Of a stretch of DNA of 64,000 nt, positions 13,532 through 25,800 are shown one piece after another. The stretch is from Apostichopus japonicus (taxonomy: Eukaryota > Echinodermata > Holothuroidea > Aspidochirotida > Stichopodidae). The stretch is from contig NC_092572.1 in NCBI RefSeq assembly GCF_037975245.1, positions 28,131,989 to 28,195,988 on the forward strand. The letters run 5' to 3'. The notes below the pieces were generated by a model, which was not told where the DNA came from, searched no databases, and was given only the letters and a program-made list of their open reading frames with translations. Position 1 is the first letter of the stretch; each line of letters starts with the position of its first letter. Made by a program: the position numbers and the translations under genes.

Positions 13532-13604
13532 GGCTGGTTAACTCAGTTGTTAGAGCGCTGGGTTTGTAACCCAGAGGTCATTGATTCGAACCCCGTTCTA
13601 GCCA
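13532..13604 (+). tRNA. tRNA-Thr(TGT)-like sequence, probably degenerate
   Basis: A 73-nt cloverleaf can be drawn: acceptor GGCTGGT pairing with TCTAGCC (one T-T mismatch, one G-T pair), a D arm with TAACTCAG and TTAGAGC, a perfect 5-bp anticodon stem CTGGG/CCCAG with loop TTTGTAA giving anticodon TGT, and a B box GATTCGAACCC. The T stem pairs badly (at least two mismatches), so it may be a tRNA pseudogene or tRNA-derived repeat head rather than a working gene. Confidence 0.5.
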
Positions 13605-13664
13605 AACATGTTTTTGCTCTCTTCCATTAATAAGTAAAACATTAGTAAAACATAAGTAAGACGT

Positions 13665-14036
13665 GGAGTGTTAGCTCAGTGGTTAACGCCGGTGCCTTTC
13701 AATCATAAGGTCCCGAGTTCGACTCACTCCAAGATTAATGTATGTTGTCCAGTTATAGCCAAAAGAATTGTACAATGTTTCATCTTTGATGGATTTTGAA
13801 GGAAGTTGCAGCTATTTTCATGATTTCGAATGCCTATTAGAGTGATTAGGACAATGTTGTTCATAGGTGTCCGTCGACCTTTAAGCTCAGCCATGGGAAT
13901 ATTCTTTAAGTAGAGTCCTGGATTGACATTAGTAAATTATATTATGATTGAAAGCAACCGGTTAACGGTCAGCTTGCGGCTTTGATAAGCCAATGATGGC
14001 TTCTTCGCGAGTTTCTGCTTACAGGAGGATCTACAA
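13665..14036 (+). mobile_element. tRNA-derived SINE, copy 1
   Basis: The head at 13665-13730 is tRNA-like: acceptor GGAGTG pairing with CACTCC, an A-box-like TTAGCTCAGTGGTTAACGCC and a B-box-like GAGTTCGACTC. It is followed by AAGATTAATGTATGTTGTCC. The 3' part (about 13966-14036) contains TCAGCTTGCGGC, TTGATAAGCCAAT, TTCTTCGCGAG and CAGGAGGATCTA before a CATA tail. The same head and the same tail occur in the same order at 37476-37712, which defines a family. The middle of this copy is about 140 bp longer than in copy 2. Confidence 0.75.
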
Positions 14037-14402
<366 letters not shown>

Positions 14403-14403
<1 letters not shown>

Positions 14404-15360
14404 CAGGTTTAAGCGTGAAGTTCTTGGAGCGTTGTTATTAGTGGTCAACATCTATTCAGATGGGAAACGGTAAACTCTTTTCGAGACTTTTGCAATACAT
14501 GTATTGTCAAAGTGTGAAGTAGTAGGTTCATTGTTAACAGTTTTAATGAGAGAAGTTGTTATTGAGAAGTTACCTTTAATTATTTCAGAAAAAGTTAGAC
14601 AACCGTATTTCCTCTACATCATTATAGAGCGGTGATGAAGTGTGTTCATGGTTCGCTATTTGAATCAAGTTTCTTACCGTTACACTATTTTGGTTGTGAC
14701 TTAACCACACTAGTTATTGATGATACAATTTGAATGAGGTATTGTAGGTAGATATTGAAAAATGATGTTTTTGCTAAAGATAATGATCAAACTTGGTCCA
14801 AAGCTATTCCAGAGGCTCAATCTCTATATTCGTCTCTGCCCGGTTCAATTGTTTCTTGGACGCCCTCATTTAATCGTACTGCGTGTATATTTGTCAACAT
14901 CCGTTGAAACTTTGTATTAAAATTATGCGTTCCGAAGTCAAGTAGCGTTTCACAGGCGCGTAGCCAAGGGGGGTGGGGCGAAGGGGGCAGCCGCCTCCCC
15001 CATTGAGCATATTTTTTTAAATTTTTTGTTAATGTTTTTATGATATCGCTAGTAATTTCAAAAGAGAAAATTCAAAGATGCAACTTACAAGGCCTGGGAA
15101 GTGCCATTTCCAGCGATCTAAGAGGCATTTTCAGCCAAACTTTTCTTGTACGCTTCGCGCCAGCTCATGGTGGCGCTACGCTTAGATAGTTTTCAATGCC
15201 GTATCTACGGCTCTGATAGTTTGCTTACATTTTCGCCCCTCCCTTGGCAAATTCCTGGCTACGCGCCTGGCGATTCATGATGTCTAAAATAGAACAACAA
15301 CGCTGTACATATGTTACATGTTATTTTGCAAGTAATTAAAGAGTTATTGTTGCTATGCTG
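14403..15360 (-). repeat. Right arm of the large inverted duplication
   Basis: This is the reverse-complement partner of 11340-11936. It begins with the TATCAGGTTTAAGCGTGAAG word next to the microsatellite and runs outward. It is interrupted at 14953-15269 by a MITE; homology to the left arm resumes after it (TTCTATTTTAGACAT and CAGCGTTGTTG read on the minus strand). Confidence 0.75.
14953..15269. mobile_element. hAT-like MITE
   Basis: A 317-bp element with terminal inverted repeats CAGGCGCGTAGCCA at the left and TGGCTACGCGCCTG at the right, a purine/G-rich run just inside the left end, and no coding capacity. The flanks GCGTTTCA (14945-14952) and GCGATTCA (15270-15277) are an 8-bp target duplication with one mismatch, as expected for hAT elements, whose ends also commonly begin CAG. 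The homologous left arm lacks it, which supports insertion after the duplication. Confidence 0.85.
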
Positions 15361-16178
15361 CTTACTTATATATTGTATACATCTACGTTTATGCTCTAAG
15401 TATGATTAATATTGTAACGGAAATGTATCCCTTTAAGTAAATTGTTATTGTAATATTTTCGTTTAGGATTGAGCTTTCCCTCAGTTCTACCCGTCGATGG
15501 CCTCTCTCCCAAAATATGTGACCCTCAGTTCTACCCGTCGATGGGCCCCTCTCTCAAAACATGTGTAGAGCTTTTGCGAGTTGCAGGTGGGGACAGCCAA
15601 TGAAAATCGTACCCCTGTTTTGTTTGTAAACTTTGCTGAATCAGCACCCGAATTTTGAGATGTTCCCCTTGTTAGTGGTAGCGCAGATTGTTTTCTTAGT
15701 TTGAGCTCACCACGCTCACGAGGTATTCCGAGATTGGCCTCTGACAGAGAGAGAACCGAGAGAACGCCTATTTTCTGTAAGTTGCTACCACTTAACTGGT
15801 ATATTTATTCTATCACACGATTATGTGCTTGGCATGACTCCTAGGTTTAATTGTTTGTCTTAGGAAAGATAAAATCGGGTATCTTTGGGGCGACAGGGGA
15901 TATTGTTCGTACACCTAGGGAATTCTAAGAAAACTATCGTTGCGCTAAGTATTTTAAGTAACAAGAAACGAGGGTGTATTTTTAAGACATCATATTTGTT
16001 GTCACTTTCTATAGGGGGTTCGATAATTGTAATTTCGACTTCACTAGGAGGCTCAACAAACGCTAGTATTATCCTTCATCTGTAAATACATTTACCCACG
16101 TACTGGTTCGGTTGTGATCTCGAAAAGAGATATTTTATTTAGTAATATAAACTGGTTAAGTCTTTAAGCTTGTTGTTG
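15361..16178. other. Spacer with a 44-bp tandem duplication, no gene
   Basis: Two adjacent copies of a 44-bp unit beginning CCCTCAGTTCTACCCGTCGA lie at 15478-15521 and 15522-15566. Otherwise no exon, RNA or repeat was recognised up to the transposon. Confidence 0.5.
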
Positions 16179-16184
16179 AGTACG
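16179..16184 (+). repeat. Left 6-bp target-site duplication AGTACG
   Basis: AGTACG directly precedes the TATGGC terminus. The identical hexamer directly follows the other terminus at 36952-36957. Confidence 0.9.
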
Positions 16185-16239
16185 TATGGCAAGCCGTTTT
16201 ACTTTTTATTCGATATTTGATGATATCATCAAATATTTG
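16185..16239 (+). repeat. Left 55-bp terminal inverted repeat
   Basis: It begins TATGGCAAGCCGTTTTACTT and ends with ATATTTG at 16239. Its reverse complement is found without mismatch at 36897-36951. It ends inside the first GATATC palindrome unit, so further similarity continues less exactly into the arrays. Confidence 0.95.
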
Positions 16240-16500
16240 CTGATATCGGCAAATGAATTGGTGATATCAGCAATTGAATTGTTGATATCAGCAAATCATT
16301 TGCTGATATCAACAATTCCAACATATCACTAATTAATTGGTGATATGAGGTACCGAATTGCTGATATCATTAAATGATTTGCTGATATCATTAAATGATT
16401 TGCTGATATCAGTAATTGAATTGGCGATATGTTGGAATTGCTGATATCAACAATTCATTTGCTGATATCAACAATTCATTTGCTGATATCAGTAATTCAA
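16210..16500. repeat. Left subterminal GATATC palindrome array
   Basis: Eleven GATATC sites plus several one-base variants (GATATG, ATATCAC) are spaced mostly 20-21 bp apart and separated by A/T-rich spacers such as AGCAAATGATTTGCT, so that each unit is itself nearly palindromic. The array lies between the terminus and the first exon of the HECT gene and may serve as transposase binding sites, as the promoter, or both. Confidence 0.9.
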
Positions 16501-16682
16501 GCGTATCGAGCCAACGTCTACAAAAAGGAATTGGAAACGAGCGCTAAAAACAAAACCCATCCACACAAACCCCGCTAATTCTGAAGTAATGGCCGTATAC
16601 ATGGTACAAACATTTTAAGCTACATCGGCTATAGCCTAGATATACATGTGTGACATGTGCACTGCATCGTATAAATTGCAAG

Positions 16683-16863
16683 ATGGAAGAAGCCGGTCCA
16701 AGTTCCAATCTCGGTTCACAGCGAACCGTCCATAACCTAGTCGGAAGAGCAAGACCAGCTATTGCCGGGTCTAGTTCGGAAGCAGAGAATGATAACGATT
16801 TCGATGTTGTCCGACAGACTTTCCGATCTTTTCGGAGACGTCGCGATACAGAAGAGAGCTTGC
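16683..16863 (+). CDS. HECT gene exon 1 (start codon)
   Basis: ATG at 16683 is the first ATG of the frame; the donor is GTAAGT at 16864. It encodes 60 residues beginning MEEAGPSSNLG, with an acidic stretch (EAENDNDFD) and an arginine cluster (RSFRRRRD). It ends in phase 1, which fits exon 2. Confidence 0.8.
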
Positions 16864-19800
16864 GTAAGTCTGACTCTGACGTTAGCCTAATTGGGTCCCC
16901 TGCTTTTTGTGTTTTAACATTAGACTTAGGCTAGGACTAATACTAGTAACGCGGTACTAATTTAGAATCCGTACCATTCGACCCTACTTCCTAACCCGGT
17001 ACTAATTTAGAATCCGTACCAATCGACCCTACTAAGTAACCCCTAACCCTATTCCCTTCTTCCTTACCCTACTCACTAACCCCTTACCATATTACTTACT
17101 TCCTAACCCTAATTCCTACTTACCCTACTCCTTAACCCTACTTTCTAACCCCTAACCTTATTCTGCCTATTCGAATTAAGCTTTACCATTCATATGGTAC
17201 GGATTCTATAGTTAGGCCCTAACCCCTAACCCTATTCCCTTCTTCCTAACCCTACTCCCTGACCCCTAACAGTAACACTTTAGTTTCCAATTTCTTGACT
17301 TTTTTTCTTGAATGTCTGTTTGCCGAATAAAAAACATTTAGGATCCACAGACTGATTGGCCATGACAAATATAAGGCCTACTTCCTAACCCTAATTCCTA
17401 ACCCCTAACCCTACTCGCTAGCCCTACTTCCTAACCCCTAATCTTATTTTGCCGATTCGAAGTAAGCTTTGCCATTCATATGGTACGGATTCTAAAGTAA
17501 GGCCAAGGCGGGAATTACTCACAGAAACTCCTTTTGTGTTTCTATTTTGTTAAAAATACAATAGGTCTAGCCTGGGGCAATATTATTCTATGCTAGTCCT
17601 ACAGTGCTTTGTACAGTACTTAACCCAGGGCCCATGCTAGGCTATATGTTACAGACTACAGTACTTACACTAGGGGCTTGATGGCCTAGCCTGGTTTGGC
17701 CTAGCATAATAATTTAGTTAGGCCTAACACATTTGAAGCCTACTTCGGCCTAACACCAGGTGTTAATATAATAAGAGAATAACATGTAGGCTAATAAAAA
17801 GGCAAGGTTTAAAAAAAACGTTTTAAGGGGAGAAAAGTGCTCCTCCCCTTTAAGAAATTTTGCCTTCAGAAGGGGGCTTAGATTCAAAATGGTTCTATCA
17901 TTTTCATTTTCTCAAACTTGTACTGTATGTTTATGCACTAGAAATTACCATTTCTTGTGAAGAACCCAGAAATCAACATGTTTTGAGAAATTAAGCAAAC
18001 TATATTTGGAAATAAAGAAAATGTGAACAATTTTCTTCTTATTATAAATGTTTTAACTGACCCCTTTGTTAATTTAAAATCAGTACATTTAAAGATGTAC
18101 TGCATCTTCTGCCAACCATAAACCTAAAAAGTAGCGGATCCAGGGTTTGGAGGAAGGGGAACCAGTCATGAAGGCAAATCCCTCACATGGGAGCATTGGA
18201 GAAAGGTGCGCCTATGACAGGGGGGGGGGGGGACTGGGGCAGAATATAAGCAGCTTTTGTTTGCAATTTTGACGGCCTTAGAATCATAATCAATACAATT
18301 TATCAGCAAATGGCAGCAATAATTGCCAAAAATAATGACTTAAATATAATAATAAATAAATACCATATATTAAAGTGCTGTTATCATGAAATAAAACATG
18401 CTCAATAGCACTGTACAAAGAACCAAAACCTGGAATATAAAATTACCAAACATGGTGAACATGCCTTCAAATTTTTGGAAAATACAGAGGCTGTGGCTGG
18501 TTGAACCCCCACATAAATCTGCACCCATTAAGGATGGGGGGTTGGTGCTGATGTTGGTTTTAAAGTCATATCCTAGACACTGTCGAAGCTGACAAACTTT
18601 GTCCTATCATTCATTGACTCCATTCATAGGGCAGTTTTTAGTAACACAAAAACATAAAGATTTTTTTCCCTTTTCTTTATAATTCAGGGTCTTCAAAGAG
18701 GGGTAGACAATTTCGAGTGGAATGGAAGGGGACTCCTTTTCTTTTGAGAAGGTCCAATCCAGACTACTTTCCATCACCTGCGGAATGTAGATTTTTGAAG
18801 GAGCAACACTTTGGTGAGAAGATCTTATTTTCTTATATGAACCAGGCTTTTGACTTTTATTAAGTTAGAATCAAAAGATGGACATAGTTACTGAGTGAAA
18901 TGAGTATTGTAATCGATGTATGGCACTGAATTACTAAACATCTTACAGTACATCGATCCATCTTTTGCCAGTCCTTATCGTGTTGAAATACTATCATACA
19001 TAGAGTTATACTGTCCAAAAATGTATGATGGTGTGATGTACTTTGTCTGTGTAGTACTAAAGAACTGGTCAAAATGCGAGTTCGGAAGCATGTTGATTAT
19101 TTATTCATGGCACATGGCTCAAATTAGCCTCACTTAGCATTACTATATAATCTGCACTTCTCTTAATTACCCAATGTACGTAGCAGGCTAGTGCATTCTC
19201 AGTTACACCAGTTGTTTAAATCTTCAGTGTCCCTTTAATGTAACCACCATCCTGTGGTAGTCCTGCACGATACATACTTACCCAGATACTGTAGGGACCA
19301 CGAGCAGTCATCATAGCATGAGTGCGTGTGTTTGAGACACTAGCTTGTATCAAACACTTAGCCGGCAAAATGGGAAATAATTATCTCAGCAAAATTTGCA
19401 CTGTTTAATGACACAGTATCCCTTTCCCGCAGCTGTATATGAGAAATATATTAGCAAACACGATAGACTGATACATTTACTGTATGTGCGTTGTGTCTTT
19501 TACTCTAGGCACCCCAGATACTCCATTTGAACCATTTAACCGCAACTGGAGTATCGAGATGCTCAAGACAAAAATTTCAGAATTATACCCCGAGAAGTCT
19601 CTTGGGGTTATCGGCTTCAAATTTGGCAGGTGTGACAAAGGGAAGAAAATTCATCTAGTTGAGCCGGCAAATGTAAGGGAACTCGAGAAGGCAGTGGGGA
19701 GAGGGAAACTTGTAGTCATTCCTAACAATGACATTGGACTTACTTCGGTAAGTGTAAGACGTATTGGGCATTGAATGAACATATACATGTGCAAGTTTCA

Positions 19801-22800
19801 GTGTGATCAGTTGTTCTGTGTTTTCATTTTAGCTTAATCTTTCCTTAAATTTCTAGTATGTCTATAATTAACTGGTAATATTAATATATGTCAATAGACT
19901 TAAAAGGGCCTTTGTTCGAATGCGTCCAGCAAGTGCAGAAATTTCAATTGGTAATACTTCAGTTGATGATATCATAACTTAATTTAAGGTACAGTATACA
20001 TGAGTTTGTAGAAGATATCTTTGAGTTCTAGGTAAACAATACAATGAAATAATACAATGACAGTATGCTACCGTAAGTGCACTCTTTCTAAGACTGTGTT
20101 ATCATACTGTACTTTAAGTTTTAATTGAACATCCGGGAATTATCAACCACATTCTAGGATTGATGGATACAATTCACTGTTAAAATTACTCAATGATTTA
20201 TTTAGAAAATCATTCATTGCAATCACAATTTCCAAATTTTACTTTTTTCCTTTTTGTGTTAAAATGTTGCAATTCGTTCACCATAAGCCTTTGTGTTTAC
20301 AGTACCTCATATTTTTTCATAATTTGTTTTTAGTAATTTTTATAAATGTTGTACAGTACCTATTACATTGTTTCTTACAGATTGAAAGTAGCAATAGACT
20401 GGAAGAATCTGGAACTCCAACTGTCACCTTTACTACACAGGATGGACAAAGAAGATCATCAGGTAAGCAAGTGATATCTTTTTTGGTTGCAACTATATGA
20501 TTCACCTATCCATTGCAATTGACCTGAAGCTAGACTAGCAATACTGTCGCCAATATAAGTCATGTAACACTTCTATCGCCGTAGTTCACTAACCTAACCA
20601 TGGCCTAAGAGTCAATGGTCATGATCTGCTTTAAAGAGTCACATAAGATCCAACCATAGACGTCAAGTGGTTCTCTGCCTTTGCAACATGATGCACAATA
20701 TTGTTCCGGTTCTTTTAAGGATCAGGGATATTGCATTAGGCAGGGCATCATGAGGAGACAAGAATATTGGACTCTGGATATAACGTTAAAGGGTACTGTA
20801 GATGCAGTCACCACAATTTACCTACAGTAGGTATATCCTTGTAACCTAATACATGTACGCTATGTTTCTTTTCTATCATGTCACGTGACAATATTTTTGT
20901 TACTGGATCGCTAAATTCATGCAGGATAAATACCTTGGTTTACCTTAAAGATAAAAGTGACAATTCCACATTCAAGAAAAGATAAGATTTTCTTAGTAAA
21001 TGCTTTTAATGGTTTTCTGTTTACACATCCGAAAGAATGGAGTCAATTTGATGTCCTGAAGTGTTGTAAAATACCGCTTAAACTTGTCATTTTCTTGTTA
21101 AAAAAATGAGCATTTTGCGAAAAGCAGTATGGTGATCATGTGGTCTAAATCAACCTGTGACGAGACAGAGGGTTTGATGGACAGCTTATGTCCGTTTATG
21201 ACCAGGGTTGAAGGTTATGTGTTGCTGCCGTGCCACACCATGTGCGTGTATGTAGTCTAAAGGTGCCTGCAACTAAAATACAGGGCCCAAATGTTGATTT
21301 AGTCATGTGAAAAGAGGCAAGGCAAAAAGAGCTGGATAAAATTCAAGTAGGGTATTTTTAGAAACCGTAGCAATGATAGTTATTGTACATTGTACCGGGC
21401 CCTGAAGGGGGGGGGGGCAACCAAATGGTATCAATCATGAGAAAAGAGACAAGGATAATTCTTTTTGCGGTACACCTACAGTATTAGACATTTGGTATCC
21501 CAAAATACTAATTGCAGCAACTTTATATTGTACCGAGCCTGTGTAGGCAGCAATCAAAGAAAGGCCCTTCGGCCCACACATAATTCATTTATGTGAAAAT
21601 GAGCAGGATAAATCTTTTAGTTGCATTGGACTCCTTGGACATTGGGGTATCCAAAAATACCAATTACAACAACTTTATGATGTAACAGGACCCATGCAGA
21701 CAGCAGCCAGAAAGGGCCTGTGGCCCACACATGATATTTAATCATGTGAAAAGAGAGCAGGATGATTTTTTATTGGTGCTGGACCCTATGTTTTTTGGGT
21801 ATACCCAAAAACCTATGACTGCAAATTTATCCTCTACCATGGCCCAGACAACCCCCCCTTCCCCCAAAAAGGCCCATACATTATTTAACCATTTGCAAAG
21901 ACCCAAGGATAATTCTTGTAGTTGCATTGGACCCTTTACCCATTGGAGAAAACCAAAAATTGCCCATCTACAACTTTTATCTGTACCGTGACTCAGGCAA
22001 CAGCCATAAAGGGCCCATGTCCCACATATGATTTGATTATGTTAACAGAGAGCAGGATAAGTCTTTTAGGGGTGTTGGCCTCATTAGTCATTGCCGTATT
22101 CAAAAATACCAACGACATCATTTTTTCCTGTAACAGGGCCCATGCAGCAACCTTAAAGGCCCAATTGCCCACACAGGAATTAATCATGTTAAAATAGACA
22201 AAGGGCCCGAAATTCTTATTTTTAGAAAAATTATTCTGATTTACCAATAATTCAACAGAAAATTCACCTCATTTTCGATTTTAACACATTCGTGAAGGAT
22301 CAGTTTATTATCACTCCTGTTTTATGAGCAACATTTATCGTTGCTTATATGGTTAAGATTTTTGCTTGCTTGCTGCAACTCCATGGAGTTGCCGCCAGTG
22401 AACAAAATGCAATCTCTTGCTGAGAGGAAATCTTTGTAGAAACCATTGCAAAATTCTTTACATTAATTATCTGTTTATGTCATTTATTCTAGTGCTATTC
22501 AAGGTCATTGCATTGTTTGCAAATTCTTAAATTCATATAACTTATGGAGGCGCAAAATCAGTATTTTAGTCTCAATTTGTTTATACCTTTCCTGATGTCC
22601 TATTTGAAAAATTCAAAAAGTATGTTATTTGGTAGCATGTAAACTACAGTGGATGTAAGAATTGGAATTTTTTTTTCTGTCTCTATTTTTCTACTTTAAA
22701 TATAGAATGTTTAACGTTCTGAAAGTCATGAAAAGTACCGTACTTGAAAAGGAAATTCAAGGAGCTTTGTTAGATTTAGCTGGTGTTTCAGAATACTGTT

Positions 22801-25800
22801 GGGAGACTTGTATACCCTTTGAGCTTGTAAAATACTAGTTATGTCTTATCTTCATTCCCTTTCTACTTGACATCAAAAGCACTCATGACAGCCTCAACAT
22901 CAACATCACCTGCTAGAGTAACAACACCAACAGTACCTGCCACAGCTTTAGAACCAAATACCCCTACTTCAACAGCCACAGATACCGCTACCTCGCAGCC
23001 AGCTGGACCATCAACGATGGTGTTAGGTAGGTCTTAAATTTATTTAGAAGACACGGGGGGACTAAGGTACAAGTATGTAAACATTTTACTTGCTAAAGTA
23101 TAGTTATCTTAAAATTGAACAAGGAAATGATGAATGTTTGTCATATATTATTTGAAAGTTTCCCTGGGTTAGACAGCAGTCAACCACACTATCCCACCCC
23201 ACCCTCTCCCAAATGGTATTAATATACTGTACCTATGTGGGATTGTGGGCATCACCCAGCATCAAGTCTGAATATTTTCACAACTGCAAATTTGGGTGGT
23301 TGACATATACCCACTGATAGTGTTTTGGTTATATATTGTAATGTAACTGTCATTATGCCATGAGGGGAGAGCCACATCAGTTACTATTATTTGGTAAACA
23401 AGTAAGTTTAACAATCCTAATGAAAGTTTGTTTGGTGTGTTGATGTCTGGTGCAATTAGCAGAATCCTTTTGATTTTGTGGATATGATAAGTGGATAGGG
23501 CAGAATTAGTTATTATGTGATGTCAGTTACTCTGCAACAACATCTGATTTTAGTCACCTTCACTACAAAGTCATTGGAAGTAAGCGTTCAAGTAAATGAA
23601 GGATGTGGAATGTCCCAGTTATTTTAAAATTAAATGACAGATATATTGGTAAGACACAGTGCACAGTGAATTGCGGGTAACCCCAAAATTGAAATAACCG
23701 CATATTATAAATACAGCAGGTGTCATTGAGAACTGTCTCTATAAACAATAGGAATCATCTGTTCTTTCGGATACTGTTAGTCATTTTCTGTATTTAACAA
23801 AGAATTGAAGTGCTAATTGAGCAAAGACCTACTGCATTAACTAAGTTGGTATAATCTATAAAAAAAATATTGACAGTTTAAGCTGTTTATAAAAAATACC
23901 TTGTAATGACTTTTTTGTGTCGGTTCACCCTAAATTATTGTATGTAAAGTCTGTATAGTATATATTTGAACAGTGTTGGACAAAGTATGTGGTCTAGCAC
24001 CGTGTTGTTTGTTTGAGTTCTTGATTTAAGTATGCCTTTTTTTCTCTTGAAAAATTATGTAACAGACAAAGTTGCAGTACATGTAGACTCAATCAATACT
24101 GGACTTAGTAATCCAACTTTCGTAAATCACTTCATTTCTTAGTAACATACTGCTTGGTGAATGCATTATATAGAAATAGTTTCCAGTTCATCAAATTGTC
24201 TCTACTTATTTCTTAGATGCCGCTGCTGACGATGAGTTACCAGATTTTGACTTGCAGTTTAATGTCATGTATGGTAAATATATTCATCCCTCATTTTCAA
24301 AATCTGCATCATTATCACATAATCAACTTCTACCTCATTATTTGTACACATATAAATGGTAACAAAGAACAGATGTGTATGCACAAATATATTGAGAAGG
24401 ATACTATTACAGTTCTCATACTTGGTATGTAGATACCGCATTTTCATAAGAAAAACTCCCTTGACTTTGATGGCAGTTTAAGGTTATCTAAGGTCACCAG
24501 TGGTCAAACTTTCAAAACCTTGTGAACACATTATCTCAAGATACAGTAAGAAGCATGGATACTTTTCATATGTAGCATGTGGTTGTGTTGCATTAAGTAG
24601 GAGAACCCCATCATTTCTTTGTGAAGGCCAAAGGTCATCTCAGGTCATCAGAGGTCAGACTGTTAAAAAATCTGCCAAAAATATTTTGCCCTACAATTAC
24701 CTTACTGAAATGTAACCCAATGCCTCTCTTGCATTCTGGTTGTTCCTCAAAGAAGGTTTAACTTTAAAATTAGTATTTATATTGCCCTTTCTAGGTGAGT
24801 AGATGACTCATGATGTTTTTCATGGAGGTAGGGATGCACTGGATATCTGGTCCGGCTGGACTATGTGACCAGACAGTAAACAATATCCATGTCTGTGTCC
24901 GGCTAGATCTTTCATGAAATACGATCGAATCTTTCACAGATTCTGGGCAGAATTAATTCTTAGAAGGTGGTGGTACTGTAGTTTCATAAATACATGTATC
25001 ATCTTTCCCCATTGTTTTTTTTTTAAATGTGTATTACATAATAAGAGATTGTCCAAGGTATGGTAGGTTAGGTGTTCATTTCACTTTTAATGTAAGTTGA
25101 TTGTGGTTTCTTAAAATTTAGACAAGTTAAAAATTATTCACATCTAAAATTACCAGAACTGACAGTGAAGGCAATTTCAAAGTTAGTCTATCCCCAGTTA
25201 TCACACACAGAAAAGTATTAAAATGTTGTTGTTGATTAATCATTTGAATGGATGAACAGCCACATTGATGTCACTGGAAACAACCATTCAGAACATGTTT
25301 CCATTAAAATACTCAAGCAAAGTAATTTATTTTGCTGTTGTTCAAAAGCCTCAAATATGTGATTTTGAAGATTTTTACATCTTTTCACCATGAAATTTGA
25401 CATTTTGCTTTGGAACCAAGTAATGTTCTGGATTTTTCCAGACCCTACATACAGTTATCACACCAAAAAGCTTCATTAATTTTCCAGTGCCTCATTTTGT
25501 GTGATTCTTTTTGGAGATAAAGCTGAGGTACAACAAATTTTATAATATGATTATCCACCAAAGTAAGCTGGGAGCAAAATGCATGCACTGACAGGGTGTC
25601 CACACAGTAGGGAAAAAAGGTAAAGTCTGGAATTTTTGTACGATCTTGAAAGTCCATGAATTGTGTAATATAGGTCTGGAAAAAATGCCATATGGTCTTG
25701 AAAATTAAAAACTTACACTTAAGGTACTTGAGATCATGTTGGTATGTGTGTCCAGTGTCCACAGTGTCTAAATGCATTAAATCAAGTTTGCAGTTTTATT

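Noticed and set aside
16210-16500. CRISPR-like array interpretation of the GATATC repeats
   Set aside because: Repeats are short palindromes with near-palindromic, non-unique spacers in an animal genome and lie symmetrically inside transposon ends.
18120-18540. Second hAT-type MITE starting GTAGCGGATCCAGGG
   Set aside because: Only one end is recognisable; no inverted partner or target duplication was found, so it is mentioned only as a fragment.
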